NCBI GenBank assembly: GCA_003577005.1 | Contig: QEUW01000117.1 | Coordinates: forward strand, 1 to 18,560 | Source: Chloroflexota bacterium | Lineage (GTDB): Bacteria; Chloroflexota; Anaerolineae; Caldilineales; Caldilineaceae | Reading direction: 5' to 3' | DNA length: 18,560 nt | Part shown: one piece after another, positions 1 through 6,561 of the stretch | Numbering within the stretch: position 1 is the first letter of the stretch | How the letters are laid out: each line of letters starts with the position of its first letter | Position numbers and translations under genes: made by a program | Notes under the pieces: generated by a model | The model's input: the letters and a program-made list of their open reading frames with translations, nothing else | Databases searched by the model: none | What the model was told of the DNA's origin: nothing

Positions 1-426
1 CAGCCCAGTTGCGGTTGCACTACCAGCTTGCATGGCATGGGGCGTCTCTACCCCCACACTAAAGATCACCACCCCCTGGCTCCAATGTCCATCCACCTCC
101 GAGAGCACCTTCCATAGTGCGACGTAGGTTCCAGGAGCCAGTTCGGGCAACGGCGCACGCAGGATGTTGCGTTCGGCGGATTCGCCGCGACCGGCCGCGA
201 TCGCTACAGGTTGGCCATTTGCATCGAGCATGCGGACCAGGCTAAAGCGAGAGTGGACTGCCTCGTTGAACCAGAGCTGCACCTGGCTGGGTGCCGCGTC
301 GAGCAATGACCCATCAGCCGGGTCCGAGCGGACGAGCGTGGCGTGCGCCAGAGCCGGCTGGGGAATAAAGCTGGCCGCTAGCAGCAACAATCCGATCAAT
401 TTTGCAATCCCCTTCATTTTGTACAT
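1..426 (-). CDS. CopC-type copper-binding protein, N-terminal part (cut by window edge)
   Basis: The first 142 codons of a gene that runs off the left edge. The start ATG at 426 is preceded by a GAAGAG about 10 bases upstream; a second in-frame ATG lies at 417. The translation begins with a signal peptide of about 27 residues ending PALA, so the mature protein would start HATLVRSDPADGS, the hallmark N-terminus of CopC, in which the N-terminal His is a Cu(II) ligand. Further along are VQLWFNEAV, ELAPGTYVALWKVLSEVDGH and IFSVG, the conserved CopC core; the DGH after the SEV strand corresponds to the other CopC copper ligands. CopC proteins bind copper outside the membrane and often pass it to CopD; in many Gram-positive and related bacteria CopC is fused to CopD membrane segments, and the cut hides whether that holds here. 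It lies 34 bases behind the fibronectin-type gene, probably co-transcribed, and fits the copper enzymes upstream. Confidence 0.88.
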   Translation of the reverse strand, partial: MYKMKGIAKLIGLLLLAASFIPQPALAHATLVRSDPADGSLLDAAPSQVQLWFNEAVHSRFSLVRMLDANGQPVAIAAGRGESAERNILRAPLPELAPGTYVALWKVLSEVDGHWSQGVVIFSVGVETPHAMQAGSATATGL

Positions 427-460
427 GATCGTCCAACTCTTCACGGTTCACACCGTGGAA

Positions 461-2260
461 TCAGCGGGCGCCAGTGATCACGGACAGCAGGAGGCGCTGG
501 CTGCCATTCGCCGGGTAGACCGCGATCTGAAACGTATAGTCATCGCTGCCAACCGCATTGGCGGCACGCACCGCTGCCGCGACGGTAGGCGGTATCCCTT
601 CAGCCGGCGTCCAGGTCAGGACGCCACTGTGCGTGTCGATGGTCATCCCCGGTGGGCCAGCCAGCAGCGTAAAGATTGGGCTGGGTTCGCCTCTGGCCGT
701 GACGGTGTAACGAAACTCCTCGCCAACGGCCGCGCTTAGCACCTCATCATCCGCCACCTGGATAGTGGGCGGCGCGCCGGGCTCCGCTGGCGTTGCCGAG
801 GGCGTTTCCGTCGCGGCTGGCGCTTCGATCACGGTGAAGTGAGTTGTGTCAGTCATGCCATCCAGCATGTGGAGCACGGTGTAATCGCCGGGGGCGAGCG
901 GGCTCAGTTCGATGGCGAATCCCCACGGAAACTCGGCTGGCAGACAGAACGACTGGTCGGGCGCGGCGCTCACGATGGTGATCACGTTGCCGGTGACCTG
1001 GTGCGATTGATATTCAGGCGTGCAACTGCTGGTGTAGACGCCGGAGACGCGCAGGGTGATCACATCGTCTGCGGTTGGCTGCGTCGGCTTGACTTCGATT
1101 TGCACATGGCCAGGGGGTAGCGGTGTGCTGGTGGACATTGGTGTCTCGCCGGGCGCAGGCTCCGTCGGTACGAGAGTGGGTGTGGCCGTCTCTCCCTCCG
1201 CCTGCGTGATGATCCGCAGTGGCGTTATGCCGGAGATCGACCCGACATTGCCCGCCGCATCGTACGCCGCCACCCAGAGACGATACCCTGTGGCCGGCTG
1301 CAACGCCGTCACAGTAAAGATGATGGTAGGGCTGAGCGTATCCCCGGCCAGGAAAAGGCTCTGGCCGTGCCCCTCCCTTTGCGCATAGACCCGGTAGCCT
1401 GCCACCCCCACGTTGTCTATAGCCGGGCTCCAGGTCAAGGTGGCGCTGTGGGTAGTGATAGTAGTGGCAACCAGCTGGGTGACCGGCCCCGGCGGTACCA
1501 GGTCGGCGCCGGCGGGATAGACGGGCACGCTGAAGGTATGGTCGCCGCTATCCTCGCTGTTGGTGGCGCGCACGGTGGCGCTGATTGTCCCCACATCCAC
1601 CTCGTCTGGCGTCCACTGGACGAGGCCGGAGACGCGTTCGACTGTCATACCCGCAGGGCCGGAGACCAGGGTGAAGACTGGCGGTGGTACCCCTAGCGCA
1701 TCGACATCGTATTGAAACAGTTCACCCACGATAGCAAAGAGCCGTTCGCCAGGCTGCGTCGTATGGAAGGGAACCGGCGTCTGCAACAGCTGCACACGCA
1801 GGATCGCCGACTTGGGCGACTCGTTGCCGGCGACATCAAAGGCGGCGACGGCATAACGATGTTGTGAACCAGGTGCCAGGCCGCTGACCGTGACCTGGGC
1901 AGCCGGAATCTGATCCACGACCAAAACCCAGTGTGAGAAATAGGGGTTGACCTTGATTCGTTCATAGAGCCGGTAGCCGGTGACGCCGGTGTCGTCGGTA
2001 GCGGCCTCCCAGGCCAGCGTGACGCTCGTCTGGGTAATGCCGGTGACCGTCAAGCCCGATGGGAGCGGAAGTGGCTCAGCGTTCGCCAGCGGCATGCTGC
2101 GAGCAAGTGACGCTGCCTGTGCCCGGCCATACAGGGGGCGCGTGATTCCCAACCTTGTGCTGTCCATCGTGGTCAGAAACGTCGCTACCAGGAGAACGGC
2201 CAACCAGATGCTCAATCCCAATAGCGGCCACGGTCGCCACAGGGCTCTTGCGGGTCTCAT
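461..2260 (-). CDS. Membrane-anchored or secreted protein with fibronectin type III and Ig-like domains
   Basis: About 599 residues. I choose the ATG at 2260 because a full AAGGAGGT (2265-2272) sits just upstream; a GTG at 2266 would overlap that site. Residues about 10-30 form one hydrophobic segment (signal peptide or anchor). Then come a fibronectin type III domain (about 65-160), a putative Ig/cadherin-like domain (about 167-252, with FTLVSGPAGMTV and LVQWTPD), a second fibronectin III domain (about 258-353), a Thr/Pro-rich linker (about 355-388), a beta domain with two cysteines (about 390-480, SCTPEY and FCLPAEFPW), another Thr/Pro linker, and a second Ig-like domain (about 500-590, GPPGMTIDTHSG, LTWTP). 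Such domains usually mediate protein or polysaccharide binding on the cell surface; no catalytic motif is visible. It precedes the CopC gene by 34 bases. The exact role is unknown. Confidence 0.85.
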   Translation of the reverse strand: MRPARALWRPWPLLGLSIWLAVLLVATFLTTMDSTRLGITRPLYGRAQAASLARSMPLANAEPLPLPSGLTVTGITQTSVTLAWEAATDDTGVTGYRLYERIKVNPYFSHWVLVVDQIPAAQVTVSGLAPGSQHRYAVAAFDVAGNESPKSAILRVQLLQTPVPFHTTQPGERLFAIVGELFQYDVDALGVPPPVFTLVSGPAGMTVERVSGLVQWTPDEVDVGTISATVRATNSEDSGDHTFSVPVYPAGADLVPPGPVTQLVATTITTHSATLTWSPAIDNVGVAGYRVYAQREGHGQSLFLAGDTLSPTIIFTVTALQPATGYRLWVAAYDAAGNVGSISGITPLRIITQAEGETATPTLVPTEPAPGETPMSTSTPLPPGHVQIEVKPTQPTADDVITLRVSGVYTSSCTPEYQSHQVTGNVITIVSAAPDQSFCLPAEFPWGFAIELSPLAPGDYTVLHMLDGMTDTTHFTVIEAPAATETPSATPAEPGAPPTIQVADDEVLSAAVGEEFRYTVTARGEPSPIFTLLAGPPGMTIDTHSGVLTWTPAEGIPPTVAAAVRAANAVGSDDYTFQIAVYPANGSQRLLLSVITGAR

Positions 2261-2264
2261 TCTC

Positions 2265-2272
2265 ACCTCCTT
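2265..2272 (-). promoter_or_regulatory. Ribosome binding site deciding the start at 2260
   Basis: AAGGAGGT on the minus strand lies 4 bases before the ATG at 2260 and overlaps the upstream in-frame GTG at 2266, which argues against that GTG as the start. Confidence 0.75.
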
Positions 2273-2308
2273 GCAGGCAGCCCGGTCGGAGGGCGCTGCA
2301 CCGCACAG

Positions 2309-2794
2309 CTAGCGTTCGACAACGACATGATCCAGGCGCGCATCGCCCACGATAATGGCCACTGTATCCCCCAGGTCGACGGCGCCGCCAACATTGAGCA
2401 CCTGGAGCCGGTAGAGGCCGCCCACCCGGCGGCGCGACGCCGCTACATGGGCGTGAAAGGGCTGGTCAAGCACGGCGCCGCTGGCTTCATGGATAACCAC
2501 GGGTGGACGGTCAGCATCATGCATAGCGAGCGCCTTGTCTGAGTCGAGCACCTGATAGTGGACATCGACGACGCCGCCAGCCGCGGCCAATACGACGCGC
2601 ACGATGCGCACGCCAGTCTGTTCTTCAAAGAGCGTTTGCTGCACCCCCTGTTGCCGGCGACCGGCCTCGCTTCGATATTGGGCGGCAACCATCCAGACTG
2701 CCAGCCCAATGAGGAGGACAAGACCGAACGACAGGATTACTTTTTGCGATGCGGGGTTGGTTGAGCGTTCAACTCTGGACGATGATAGTCGCAT
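2309..2794 (-). CDS. Small single-pass membrane protein of unknown function
   Basis: 161 residues. After a short basic N-terminus, residues about 18-38 form one hydrophobic segment (VILSFGLVLLIGLAVWMVAA), followed by an extracytoplasmic domain of about 120 residues. That domain is predicted beta-rich: VRIVRVVLAAAGGVVDVHYQV, a central part with PPVVIHEASGAVL, and an end LYRLQVLNVGGAVDLGDTVAIIVGDARLDHVVV. I do not recognise the family and see no cofactor motif (no Cys pair; the His residues are scattered). The ribosome binding site is weak. It is 53 bases after the degenerate receiver gene and 48 bases before the fibronectin/Ig gene, so it is probably part of the block that ends with CopC. An accessory role in surface assembly is possible but unsupported. 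Confidence 0.7.
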   Translation of the reverse strand: MRLSSSRVERSTNPASQKVILSFGLVLLIGLAVWMVAAQYRSEAGRRQQGVQQTLFEEQTGVRIVRVVLAAAGGVVDVHYQVLDSDKALAMHDADRPPVVIHEASGAVLDQPFHAHVAASRRRVGGLYRLQVLNVGGAVDLGDTVAIIVGDARLDHVVVER

Positions 2795-2847
2795 GCTCGT
2801 CTCACTTCACCAGAATCATCCACGCGGCGGGGAGGTTTGCCCGCTAT

Positions 2848-3333
2848 TCAAATCCCGACCATACTCCCTGAACGCCGCACGAGCGCACGGCAGTGCGCCA
2901 CGATAACCTCTACCGGTGTGTAGATCGCCAGCACCGCATCGGCGCCGGCCGGCAGTGCAGCCAGCAGAAAGGGCAACGGCTCCTGGTCGGTGAGCAGCAG
3001 AAACGGTGTTTTATCGCCTATCCGCATCTGGAACACAGTCTCGGCCACATGGTCAGGTGTCTGGGTGCTGACATGCAAGATGATCAGATCGAATGATGGA
3101 TAAGCCTGGCCCGTCGCCAGATCAGAAGGCATCGTAACCAGGTCGAAAGACAAAACATAGACGAGGAAGCCGGCCGCGGCGAGCCCGGTGCGTATCCCTG
3201 CGGCCCAAGAATGTTCTTTGTCCGGCGGCTGTAACCAGAGCGCCGGCACTGGCGGCCCTGATTGAGACGGTCGTAGCCTGGCCAGCGCTCTGGCCCTCGT
3301 ACGCGAGCTACTGATTGTTCCCGAAAGCAGCAT
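2848..3333 (-). CDS. Stand-alone degenerate receiver-like (pseudo-receiver) protein
   Basis: 161 residues, start ATG at 3333 with AAGGAT 5-6 bases upstream. From about residue 30 the sequence follows the receiver-domain pattern: strand ALWLQPPD, a helix, strand FLVYVLSFDL, SFDLIILHV, PFLLLTDQ, LPAGADAVLAIYTP and a last helix HCRALVRR. The phosphorylation site is replaced (the aspartate position after DLIIL is His87), the N-terminal acidic pair is absent, and the conserved lysine before the Pro is missing (Ile137). Thr115 is kept. Hence phosphorylation as in normal response regulators is unlikely. The protein ends just after the ALVRR that in OmpR-type regulators leads into a DNA-binding domain, so no output domain is present. 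It may be a protein-interaction module or a relic. It is separated from the haem lipoprotein gene by a repeat-rich gap and precedes the small membrane protein by 53 bases. Confidence 0.68.
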   Translation of the reverse strand: MLLSGTISSSRTRARALARLRPSQSGPPVPALWLQPPDKEHSWAAGIRTGLAAAGFLVYVLSFDLVTMPSDLATGQAYPSFDLIILHVSTQTPDHVAETVFQMRIGDKTPFLLLTDQEPLPFLLAALPAGADAVLAIYTPVEVIVAHCRALVRRSGSMVGI

Positions 3334-3379
3334 TGCAGATCCTTGCTGTTGTTCGTGCAGTCAGGCACAAAGAGGAAGC

Positions 3380-3478
3380 CAGTGATCAGTAGTCAGTGCG
3401 TAATACAAGCAACTGATGACTGATCACTGAGTTACTACTTACTGATTCCCGATTACTACTTACCAATCACTGGTTACC
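3380..3478. repeat. Intergenic palindrome plus direct repeat of the CAGTGATCAGT type
   Basis: In the 160-base gap between the haem lipoprotein and the pseudo-receiver gene, 18-base arms at 3380-3397 and 3412-3429 form an inverted repeat (two mismatches, 14-base loop). Next to it (3431-3470) a roughly 20-base unit containing TTACTACTTAC occurs twice in tandem. The composition is AT-richer than the genes. A related palindrome is present at 6458-6538. It could act as an mRNA-stabilising hairpin or be a dispersed non-coding repeat. There is no run of T after the hairpin, so it is not a classical terminator. Confidence 0.6.
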
Positions 3479-3493
3479 CCCCACTCACTCTAT

Positions 3494-4504
3494 CTATTCC
3501 CACACCAACGTCAGCACATCGGGTGCGTTGGTATGGTCGAGCCCGCCACCGTTGTTCGTCACCGAGAGACCAAAGGGATAGACTTTGGGTGGTGTGAAGA
3601 TCACGTCGTCATCGTGACCGGTGTCCAGCGGTCGCATAATGACCACAACCCACTTGCCATCGGCCCAGACACCGTTGGCGGCCAGGTCGCCACGGGAACC
3701 AACTGCCGGCGCCAGCAGGAAACCAGGAATCACGGTGCCCGGCTCCAGTGCGCTCGTATCAAGCGGCGCCTCCTCACCGGTTGGGATGAAAAGGGCGTCC
3801 GGGTCGGAGGGGTGCATAAAGGCGGGACCGTCCCCGGCTTCGTTGATGTTGTCCTTGTAACCGCCGCTCTCTTTGGCGTCGCCGCGGCGTGGGCTTTCCA
3901 CATCATCGGGGTTTGCCAGGTCGCTCACCCACTGGTCATCGGACTGGCCCACGAGGTGGGTGCGCGTCGATTTCCAGTGCCAGAGGTCATAACGCAGGTC
4001 AGGGGTGTCGGTGCCCATCCACCATTTTTCCTGGTCGGGGTCCAGATTGTGGCAGGCGGCTGCGCACCCTTTGCTGGCAAACTCTGGCATGTTGTCGATG
4101 GGCCAGAGCAACTGCACCCGGTCCTCATCGCCGCTCTTGGTGAACTTCTCGCCGTCCCACGTCCAGGCATTTTTCAAGAGGCTGGCTTCCTCATCGGCCC
4201 ACTCGAAGCGCATGGCGATGTGCTGGTCGTCGTAGACCGCCTGAATGGTGATTTCGGGGCCATCGGGTTCATCTTCAGACTGCCCAACCGTCGGCACAGT
4301 GAGGATCGGCGCACCGGCCCAGAAGTCCGCCTCGGCATCCAGCGAGACGCTATCCACTTTGATGGCCGTCACCGTGTTTGCTTGGGCGGGCGATTGCTCA
4401 GCTCCCGTCGCGGCGCTGGGTGCGACGGGTGGGGCAACAGCACAGGCGGCGAGAAAGACCAGCACAACACACAACAGCCAAAACTGAAACAATGATCGTT
4501 GCAT
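3494..4504 (-). CDS. Haem-binding lipoprotein, ethylbenzene dehydrogenase gamma-subunit-like
   Basis: 336 residues from the ATG at 4504. The first 21 residues are a lipoprotein signal with lipobox LAAC (Cys21), so the protein should be lipid-anchored outside the membrane. The following domain (about 45-336) matches the cytochrome c-552 / DMSO-reductase-type haem-binding family (EB_dh, PF09459): LDAEADFWAGAP, VYDDQHIAMRFEWAD, RVQLLWPIDN, DLRYDLWHWKSTR, DGKWVVVIMRPL. In that family the domain binds one b haem and carries electrons to or from a partner. Residues 147-152 are CAAACH, a CxxxCH that could attach a c-type haem non-canonically or bind another cofactor. It begins 16 bases after the cytochrome b stop, so the two are very likely one transcript, and it may take electrons from the quinol-oxidising module. 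The family call is by pattern recognition, not a search. Confidence 0.85.
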   Translation of the reverse strand: MQRSLFQFWLLCVVLVFLAACAVAPPVAPSAATGAEQSPAQANTVTAIKVDSVSLDAEADFWAGAPILTVPTVGQSEDEPDGPEITIQAVYDDQHIAMRFEWADEEASLLKNAWTWDGEKFTKSGDEDRVQLLWPIDNMPEFASKGCAAACHNLDPDQEKWWMGTDTPDLRYDLWHWKSTRTHLVGQSDDQWVSDLANPDDVESPRRGDAKESGGYKDNINEAGDGPAFMHPSDPDALFIPTGEEAPLDTSALEPGTVIPGFLLAPAVGSRGDLAANGVWADGKWVVVIMRPLDTGHDDDVIFTPPKVYPFGLSVTNNGGGLDHTNAPDVLTLVWE

Positions 4505-4513
4505 GACTCGTTT

Positions 4514-4520
4514 CTCCTTT
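4514..4520 (-). promoter_or_regulatory. Ribosome binding site deciding the start at 4504
   Basis: AAAGGAG on the minus strand sits directly after the cytochrome b stop codon (4521-4523) and 9 bases before the ATG at 4504. It supports this start, which also gives a clean lipoprotein signal, over alternative starts further upstream inside cytochrome b. Confidence 0.75.
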
Positions 4521-5573
4521 CTAAAGCGCAAGCAGAGTTAGAACGATGATTGACACAATGCAGAGAATCGCCATGCCCGTCGTCACCGGCTTGCGCCAGG
4601 GACGCCGCTCAGCACCGGTGTCTACAAAGGGCAAAGCAAGCAGGCTACCCAGCGCCAATAACGGAATAACAACCGTTGCCAGCGGTTCCAATGGGCCAGG
4701 AAAATACTTCAACATTTGAAACAAAAACAGGAAATACCACTCGGGCCGCGGTAGATAGTCATTTCTCGTGGGGTCGGCGGGGAACTCCAGCGGCGCACGG
4801 TAGGCCCAACTGAGCCAGACCAAGACCGCAATCAACGCCAACCCCAACACCATATCGGTCACTACCCAGTTGGGGAAAAAGGGGGCATACTGCTGTGCCT
4901 TTGCCTGTGCCCGCTGCGTGATCGGCGGGGCTATACCGTGACGGCGCAACTGCTGAATATGCAACAGAACCAACAATCCCACCAAGGCCGGCAAGAGGAT
5001 CACATGGGTAGCGTAGAAGCGCGTCAAGGTGATCTGCCCCAACTCTTTGCCGCCGCGAATCAACCGCATGACGGTTTCGCCGACCAGCGGCACTGAACCG
5101 ACAATTTCGGTGCCCACTTTCGTCGCCCAGTAGCCTTTTTGGTCCCACGGTAACAGGTAGCCGGTGAAGCCAAAAGCCAGCGTCACAAAGAGCAGCAGCA
5201 CCCCGCTCAACCAATTCAGTTCGCGCGGTTTCTTATAGGCGCTGAAGAAATAGGTACGCAACATATGTAACGCCACCAGGATCACCATCGCGCTGGCGCC
5301 ATAGTGATGGATGCCACGCACCAGCCACCCCAATGGCAACCGGTAGGTGATATAGTCGACGCTGTCATAGGCTGCCTGCGGGCTGGGGTCATAATAGAGA
5401 ACCAACAAGACACCGCTGAGCATCTGCAGCAGCAAGGTGATCAGTGTCAAGCCGCCCAGGCTGTACAGCAGGTTCTTGTGGACATAGTGCGGGACTGGGT
5501 AGTCGAGAAAGGCGCGCAACGGCTGTCCCAGACCCGTGCGTTCGTCCAACCAGGCGCCCAGTCTGCTGACCAT
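4521..5573 (-). CDS. Cytochrome b, b6-type N-terminus fused to subunit IV-like C-terminus
   Basis: 350 residues, ATG at 5573 with GGAGG 8 bases upstream. It is the quinol-oxidising membrane core of a bc/b6f-type complex. Two b-haem histidine pairs are visible: His89/His103 (RGIHHYGAS...ALHMLR) and His189/His204 (FYATH...LLHIQ). The second pair has 14 residues between the histidines, as in cytochrome b6. LPWDQKGYWATKVGTEIVGS (about 140-159) and the Qo-site motif PEWY (276-279) are intact. After about residue 235 follow the three C-terminal segments that form subunit IV in b6f, so the b6 and IV parts are fused. The covalent haem c-i cysteine of b6 (FYCLGG) is Ser38 here (LLYSLGG), so that extra haem is not expected. 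The Rieske gene lies 241 bases upstream and the haem lipoprotein gene directly downstream; no cytochrome f or c1 is seen. Confidence 0.95.
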   Translation of the reverse strand: MVSRLGAWLDERTGLGQPLRAFLDYPVPHYVHKNLLYSLGGLTLITLLLQMLSGVLLVLYYDPSPQAAYDSVDYITYRLPLGWLVRGIHHYGASAMVILVALHMLRTYFFSAYKKPRELNWLSGVLLLFVTLAFGFTGYLLPWDQKGYWATKVGTEIVGSVPLVGETVMRLIRGGKELGQITLTRFYATHVILLPALVGLLVLLHIQQLRRHGIAPPITQRAQAKAQQYAPFFPNWVVTDMVLGLALIAVLVWLSWAYRAPLEFPADPTRNDYLPRPEWYFLFLFQMLKYFPGPLEPLATVVIPLLALGSLLALPFVDTGAERRPWRKPVTTGMAILCIVSIIVLTLLAL

Positions 5574-5714
5574 AGTCTTTCCCTCCGTGACTCTGTGTCA
5601 CACCTGTACCGACCCCAAAGCATTCCGGGATCACAACCGATTTTGAGATAGTTTCTAAGTCTTGACCCCTGCGGAGTTTGCGCCCAAAGAAGGCACCCGC
5701 CACGCGTGAATGAC

Positions 5715-5738
5715 AGTTCGCACGTAGGCGTGCGAACT
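5715..5738. repeat. Perfect hairpin between the Rieske and cytochrome b genes
   Basis: AGTTCGCAC and GTGCGAACT form a perfect 9-bp stem with a 6-base loop. A further GCGGAGTTTGCG at about 5669-5680 is nearly complementary to the outer GCGAACTCCGC, so alternative pairings exist. It lies in the 241-base gap 5574-5814, in which I see no gene. No T run follows on either strand; it is a dispersed repeat or an mRNA-processing/attenuation hairpin rather than a clear terminator. Confidence 0.5.
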
Positions 5739-5814
5739 CCGCGCTCATCAGGACTTATTTGGGTGAGTACTGCCTTTATCAATTCGGAATCATGTCCACT
5801 TTGAATTTCTGCTG

Positions 5815-6333
5815 TTAGACGAGCGCATACAAAACGCCCTCTTCGATTTTGGTTTGCACGCTGGCCAGTGGGCGGGGCGGCGGACCGCCAAGCACTTCGC
5901 CCGTGCGGCTGAAAAAACCCTCATGGCACGGGCAACTGAATTGCTCACGCTCCTCCTGCCAGTGTACGATGCAGCCCAAATGGGTACAGGTAGCATCGAG
6001 CACGGTGTAGTCGATACCATTGGCGCTGAAGGCATAGAGCGCACCGGTGCGCTCTGTCGTACGCCAGGCATCCTTGGTGCGCACACGATAGATAACGGTG
6101 TGCATCTGTCCTGCGGGCAACCTGGCGATTTCATCGACTTTTGCCCACTGGCCCGGCGTGACTTCGAGTGCATTCCCCACAAAGAAGCGTGCGCTCACGC
6201 CCGCAACGGCCACGCCGGCCATCCCCGCGCACGTCCAGAAACCTGCCTCCAATAGCTTCCGCCGGCTGAACGTCTCCTCCTTGCCAAACTGTCTCGGTGG
6301 TCCCTCTGAAGTTAACTCTTGTGTATTCATCAT
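5815..6333 (-). CDS. Rieske [2Fe-2S] protein of a quinol-oxidising complex
   Basis: 172 residues from the ATG at 6333, with GAGAGG 7 bases upstream; a second ATG at 6330 is also possible. Residues 23-28 are SRRKLL, a twin-arginine signal, followed by a hydrophobic anchor (31-52), as in Rieske proteins that stay membrane-bound. Cluster motifs are CTHLGC (116-121) and CPCHEG (134-139): ligands Cys116, His118, Cys134, His137 and the disulphide pair Cys121/Cys136. A GGPPPRPL loop follows, as in b6f/bc Rieske proteins. The usual CHGS with a following Tyr is CHEGFF, so both hydrogen-bonding residues that raise the cluster potential are missing; this suggests a low-potential, menaquinol-type Rieske. 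It partners cytochrome b at 4521-5573. A longer frame upstream merely reads through the palindrome at 6458-6538. Confidence 0.95.
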   Translation of the reverse strand: MMNTQELTSEGPPRQFGKEETFSRRKLLEAGFWTCAGMAGVAVAGVSARFFVGNALEVTPGQWAKVDEIARLPAGQMHTVIYRVRTKDAWRTTERTGALYAFSANGIDYTVLDATCTHLGCIVHWQEEREQFSCPCHEGFFSRTGEVLGGPPPRPLASVQTKIEEGVLYALV

Positions 6334-6457
6334 CCACCTGCCTCTCTTGTCTCGAATAGCCTCTTGTGCCTCGCGTTGATGGAAATGACCTCGGCCATGG
6401 TCAACGGTCGCAAAAATAGATGATGCAATGTCGGCGTGGTAGGGCGGCAGTAACGGT

Positions 6458-6538
6458 ACAGTTATCAGTGACCAGTAAATAGTGAGCAGTAGCTTGCGCT
6501 CGAATACTGAACACTGACAACTGGTCGCTGATAACTGT
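6458..6538. repeat. Long imperfect palindrome of the CAGTTATCAGT type
   Basis: Arms acagttatcagtgaccagt (6458-6476) and its reverse complement at 6520-6538 (one mismatch) enclose a further inner inverted repeat (agtgagcagt / actgaacact), giving an element of about 81 bases that is palindromic almost throughout. It begins 24 bases after the stop of the 640-residue protein and 125 bases before the Rieske start. It resembles the repeat at 3380-3429 in its CAGT/ATCAG content. No poly-T follows, so it is probably a dispersed mobile repeat or an RNA-stabilising hairpin that marks the boundary between the copper-oxidase and respiratory blocks. The rest of the gap 6334-6561 shows nothing. Confidence 0.65.
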
Positions 6539-6561
6539 TTACCCAATTACACCAAACACTA

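Noticed and set aside
3380..3478. CRISPR-like array or attachment site in the repeat-rich gap
   Set aside because: The repeated units are inverted or adjoining, irregular in spacing and without spacers, and no cas, integrase or tRNA gene is near.
3533..4495. Plus-strand frame of 320 codons
   Set aside because: Antisense to the haem lipoprotein, which has a lipobox, family motifs and a ribosome binding site; the plus-strand translation shows no signal or domain.
6458..6538. Intrinsic terminator for the oxidase operon
   Set aside because: The palindrome is not GC-rich at its base and is not followed by a T run on the minus strand, so I list it only as a repeat.
6334..6546. Longer Rieske start at 6546
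   Set aside because: The extra residues are a translation of the CAGTTATCAGT palindrome and lack a signal; the ATG at 6333 has a ribosome binding site and gives a normal Tat-signalled Rieske length.
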